A stretch of DNA of 6,958 bases from Bacillota bacterium (GTDB taxonomy: Bacteria > Bacillota_E > JAJZYS01 > JAJYTV01). The stretch lies in contig JAJZVM010000189.1 of assembly GCA_021845645.1 (NCBI GenBank), positions 1 through 6,958 on the forward strand, written 5' to 3'. Position 1 is the stretch's first letter. The number at the start of each line of letters is the position of its first letter. Below are positions 6,001 through 6,958 of the stretch, in pieces. The notes below the pieces were generated by a model. It did no database searches. It was not told the DNA's origin and saw nothing but the letters and a program-made list of their open reading frames with translations. The position numbers and the translations under genes are program-made.

Positions 6001-6023
6001 AAACCCGCTCTGTGAGCGGGTTT
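6001..6023 (+). terminator. Intrinsic terminator, originally of the tRNA operon
   Basis: AAACCCGCTC (6001-6010) and GAGCGGGTTT (6014-6023) form a perfect 10-base-pair hairpin with a three-base TGT loop, with A and T runs within the stem ends as in bidirectional terminators. It lies 14 bases after the CCA of the tRNA-Lys remnant, exactly where a tRNA terminator belongs. It was most likely displaced from the intact tRNA by the insertion. Confidence 0.85.
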
Positions 6024-6111
6024 CGCGTTCGCAAGCGAGTCTCATGCTGGTGGATTGGATTCTGTCGGGTCGTGGATTCGCATCAGCACGAGCCATCAGG
6101 AGGAGTGAGCG

Positions 6112-6524
6112 GTGCGACCGGATTACAACGCTCGCGAGCAGGCATTGAACAAGGCTCTGGCTGCGGCTGCAAAGGTGCAGGGTCACCGGCCGTTAGGCCG
6201 GCGGCCCCTTGCGGGCCTACGCTCCTACCAGGAGACGTGGTTCGACACGACCAGCCCCTTTGGCGAGGCTCTTTACTACATCACCGTGGCCCACGCGAAG
6301 TAGGAGCGCGGCATGCTACGCGAGCGCGTGAAGGCCGGAATGGACTGGGCCCACGGGGAGGGCCGGCACGTCGGGCGGCCGCGGGTGACCGAGCGAGCGC
6401 GGGTCATGCGCGAGTGGCCGCAGGTGCGGGCGCGCATCGAGGCGGGCGAACTGTCACGCGCCGTTGCGGCGCGGGAACTTGGCGTGGGAAGGCGACGGTG
6501 GGGAGGATGCTGGGGAGCGATTAG
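6112..6524 (+). pseudogene. Serine recombinase (resolvase/invertase) remnant
   Basis: The translation matches the end of the catalytic domain and the C-terminal tail of a small serine recombinase. It has SYQETW then FDTTSPFGEAL (the usual DTSTPMG-type segment), then ERGMLRERVKAGMDWA (the long helix that binds DNA), HVGRPR, and an ARELGVG helix-turn-helix. Three defects are visible. The N-terminal catalytic domain with its serine is missing and replaced by about 22 residues starting RPDYNAREQ. An in-frame TAG stands at 6301-6303 within the conserved helix. One base is lost near 6486-6489, after which KATVGRMLGSD continues in another frame to the TAG at 6522. A strong AGGAGGAG at 6098-6105 precedes the GTG at 6112, so a truncated peptide could still be made. 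It is not expected to recombine DNA. Confidence 0.8.
6186..6217. repeat. Two adjacent hairpins at the pseudogene junction
   Basis: CCGGCC-GTTA-GGCCGG (6186-6201) is a perfect hairpin, followed at once by GGCCC-CTTGC-GGGCC (6203-6217). They lie where recognisable recombinase sequence begins. They may be a deletion scar or simply GC-rich coding sequence. Confidence 0.4.
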
Positions 6525-6820
6525 TCGTACGCTGAATCGTGGTCAGGATGCAGCGTGAGAAGCACCATCCAATCGCCGTCGCGATGGGCAACGGCACGAA
6601 ATCCGCGGCCCATGCGGATGGTGTACAGTGCCTCACCGCGGTGTCCCTGCTTTGACAGAATGCGCTCCCATCGCAGGCCGTGATCGGTGTACACTTGCTC
6701 CCACGCCATCTGGTACAGCTTCTTGAGGGTACTGAGCACCTCGTTGCGCTCTGGCTTCTGGAGGGCGAACAGCTGCTCCTGAAACTCCGGGTTGTTCAGG
6801 TCAAGCCGGACTTTCGTCAT
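6521..6820 (-). CDS. RelE/ParE-like toxin of a type II toxin-antitoxin pair
   Basis: The 99-residue basic protein has the small alpha-beta layout of RelE/ParE-superfamily toxins. Two N-terminal helices (about 11-44) are followed by GLRWERI (48-54), LYTIRM (65-70) and FRAVAHRDGDWMVLLTL (74-90), with a terminal HPDHDSAY (91-98) resembling the H-x-x-Y ends of this superfamily. Such toxins cleave mRNA on the ribosome or inhibit gyrase; which applies here cannot be told. The ATG at 6820 lies ten bases after TGGAGGAG and overlaps the end of the upstream gene by 20 bases, the usual toxin-antitoxin arrangement. Its TAA stop overlaps the stop of the recombinase remnant from the other strand, so the two genes converge with no gap. 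Family assignment rests on motifs read by eye. Confidence 0.65.
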   Translation of the reverse strand: MTKVRLDLNNPEFQEQLFALQKPERNEVLSTLKKLYQMAWEQVYTDHGLRWERILSKQGHRGEALYTIRMGRGFRAVAHRDGDWMVLLTLHPDHDSAYD

Positions 6821-6958
6821 GCTGCGACCGCTCCTCCAAGAGCTTGAGATCGGTTTTCTCGCGCGGGTGCGATTCGGCCCATGCCAATGCCCGATCCAGC
6901 TTGGTGCTCGCGTCCGGCTCGTGCAGCCAACGCTCGTTGCGCGGCACGAAGTCCCCTA
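6801..6958 (-). CDS. Probable antitoxin, N-terminus beyond window
   Basis: The last 51 residues of a protein are visible, open to the window edge and ending at the TGA at 6803-6801. The segment is acidic and helical (LDRALAWAESHPREK, then LKLLEERSQHDE). This suits the toxin-binding tail of an antitoxin, while the DNA-binding part would lie outside. Its end overlaps the toxin gene by 20 bases, and the toxin's ribosome binding site is inside it, so the two are translationally coupled. The antitoxin role is inferred from position, size and charge; no family is recognised. Confidence 0.55.
   Translation of the reverse strand, partial: GDFVPRNERWLHEPDASTKLDRALAWAESHPREKTDLKLLEERSQHDESPA

Noticed and set aside
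5917..6186. Minus-strand reading frame with GRARTYDSLIKSH
   Set aside because: Antisense of the tRNA-Lys remnant and terminator; it was useful as a clue to the repeat but is not a gene.
5961..6524. 187-residue plus-strand frame through the recombinase region
   Set aside because: Only its last dozen codons (after about 6489) correspond to the recombinase after the frameshift; the rest is out of frame with the conserved motifs.

Overview
The window is GC-rich bacterial DNA. It has frequent GTG and TTG starts with strong purine-rich ribosome binding sites, a textbook sigma-70-type promoter and CCA-encoding tRNA genes. An Actinomycetota-like host is the best guess. That rests on codon and start usage and on the acetyltransferase style, not on a marker gene, so it is low confidence.

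Positions 1-3196 are chromosomal metabolic genes around a divergent intergenic region (1756-1917). Leftward runs a tight pair: an ADP-ribosylglycohydrolase-family gene, then a threonine-synthase-like PLP enzyme cut off by the window edge. Rightward runs an unrecognised 119-residue protein, followed four bases later by a nucleoside hydrolase of the IunH type. Two hydrolases acting on the N-glycosidic bond of ribosyl compounds thus sit back to back, next to an amino-acid lyase-type enzyme.

Positions 3227-3530 are a tRNA operon: a strong promoter (TTGACG, 17-base spacer, TATAAT), then initiator tRNA-Met, a second CAU tRNA (probably elongator Met) and tRNA-Lys(CTT).

The most interesting structure is between 3483 and 5987. 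The 3' part of tRNA-Lys, from the anticodon stem through CCA, recurs at 5939-5987 as a 49-base direct repeat with two mismatches. A tRNA-type transcription terminator (6001-6023) directly follows the second copy. This is the layout left when an element integrates into the 3' end of a tRNA gene: the intact tRNA stays on the left, and the displaced old 3' end with its terminator lies on the right. The roughly 2.46 kb between the copies carries a tandem GNAT acetyltransferase of very high GC, then a lower-GC MntA-HepT (nucleotidyltransferase antitoxin / HEPN RNase toxin) module with its own promoter. After that comes a gene-poor 290-base tail with an imperfect inverted repeat. No integrase is visible inside.

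Right of the second repeat the accessory character continues. There is a decayed serine recombinase (6112-6524) with no catalytic domain, one in-frame stop and one frameshift. Converging on it from the other strand is a second toxin-antitoxin-like pair (RelE/ParE-like toxin and the C-terminal part of its upstream partner), cut by the window edge. The locus looks like a tRNA-Lys integration hotspot holding defence or stability modules and recombinase debris.
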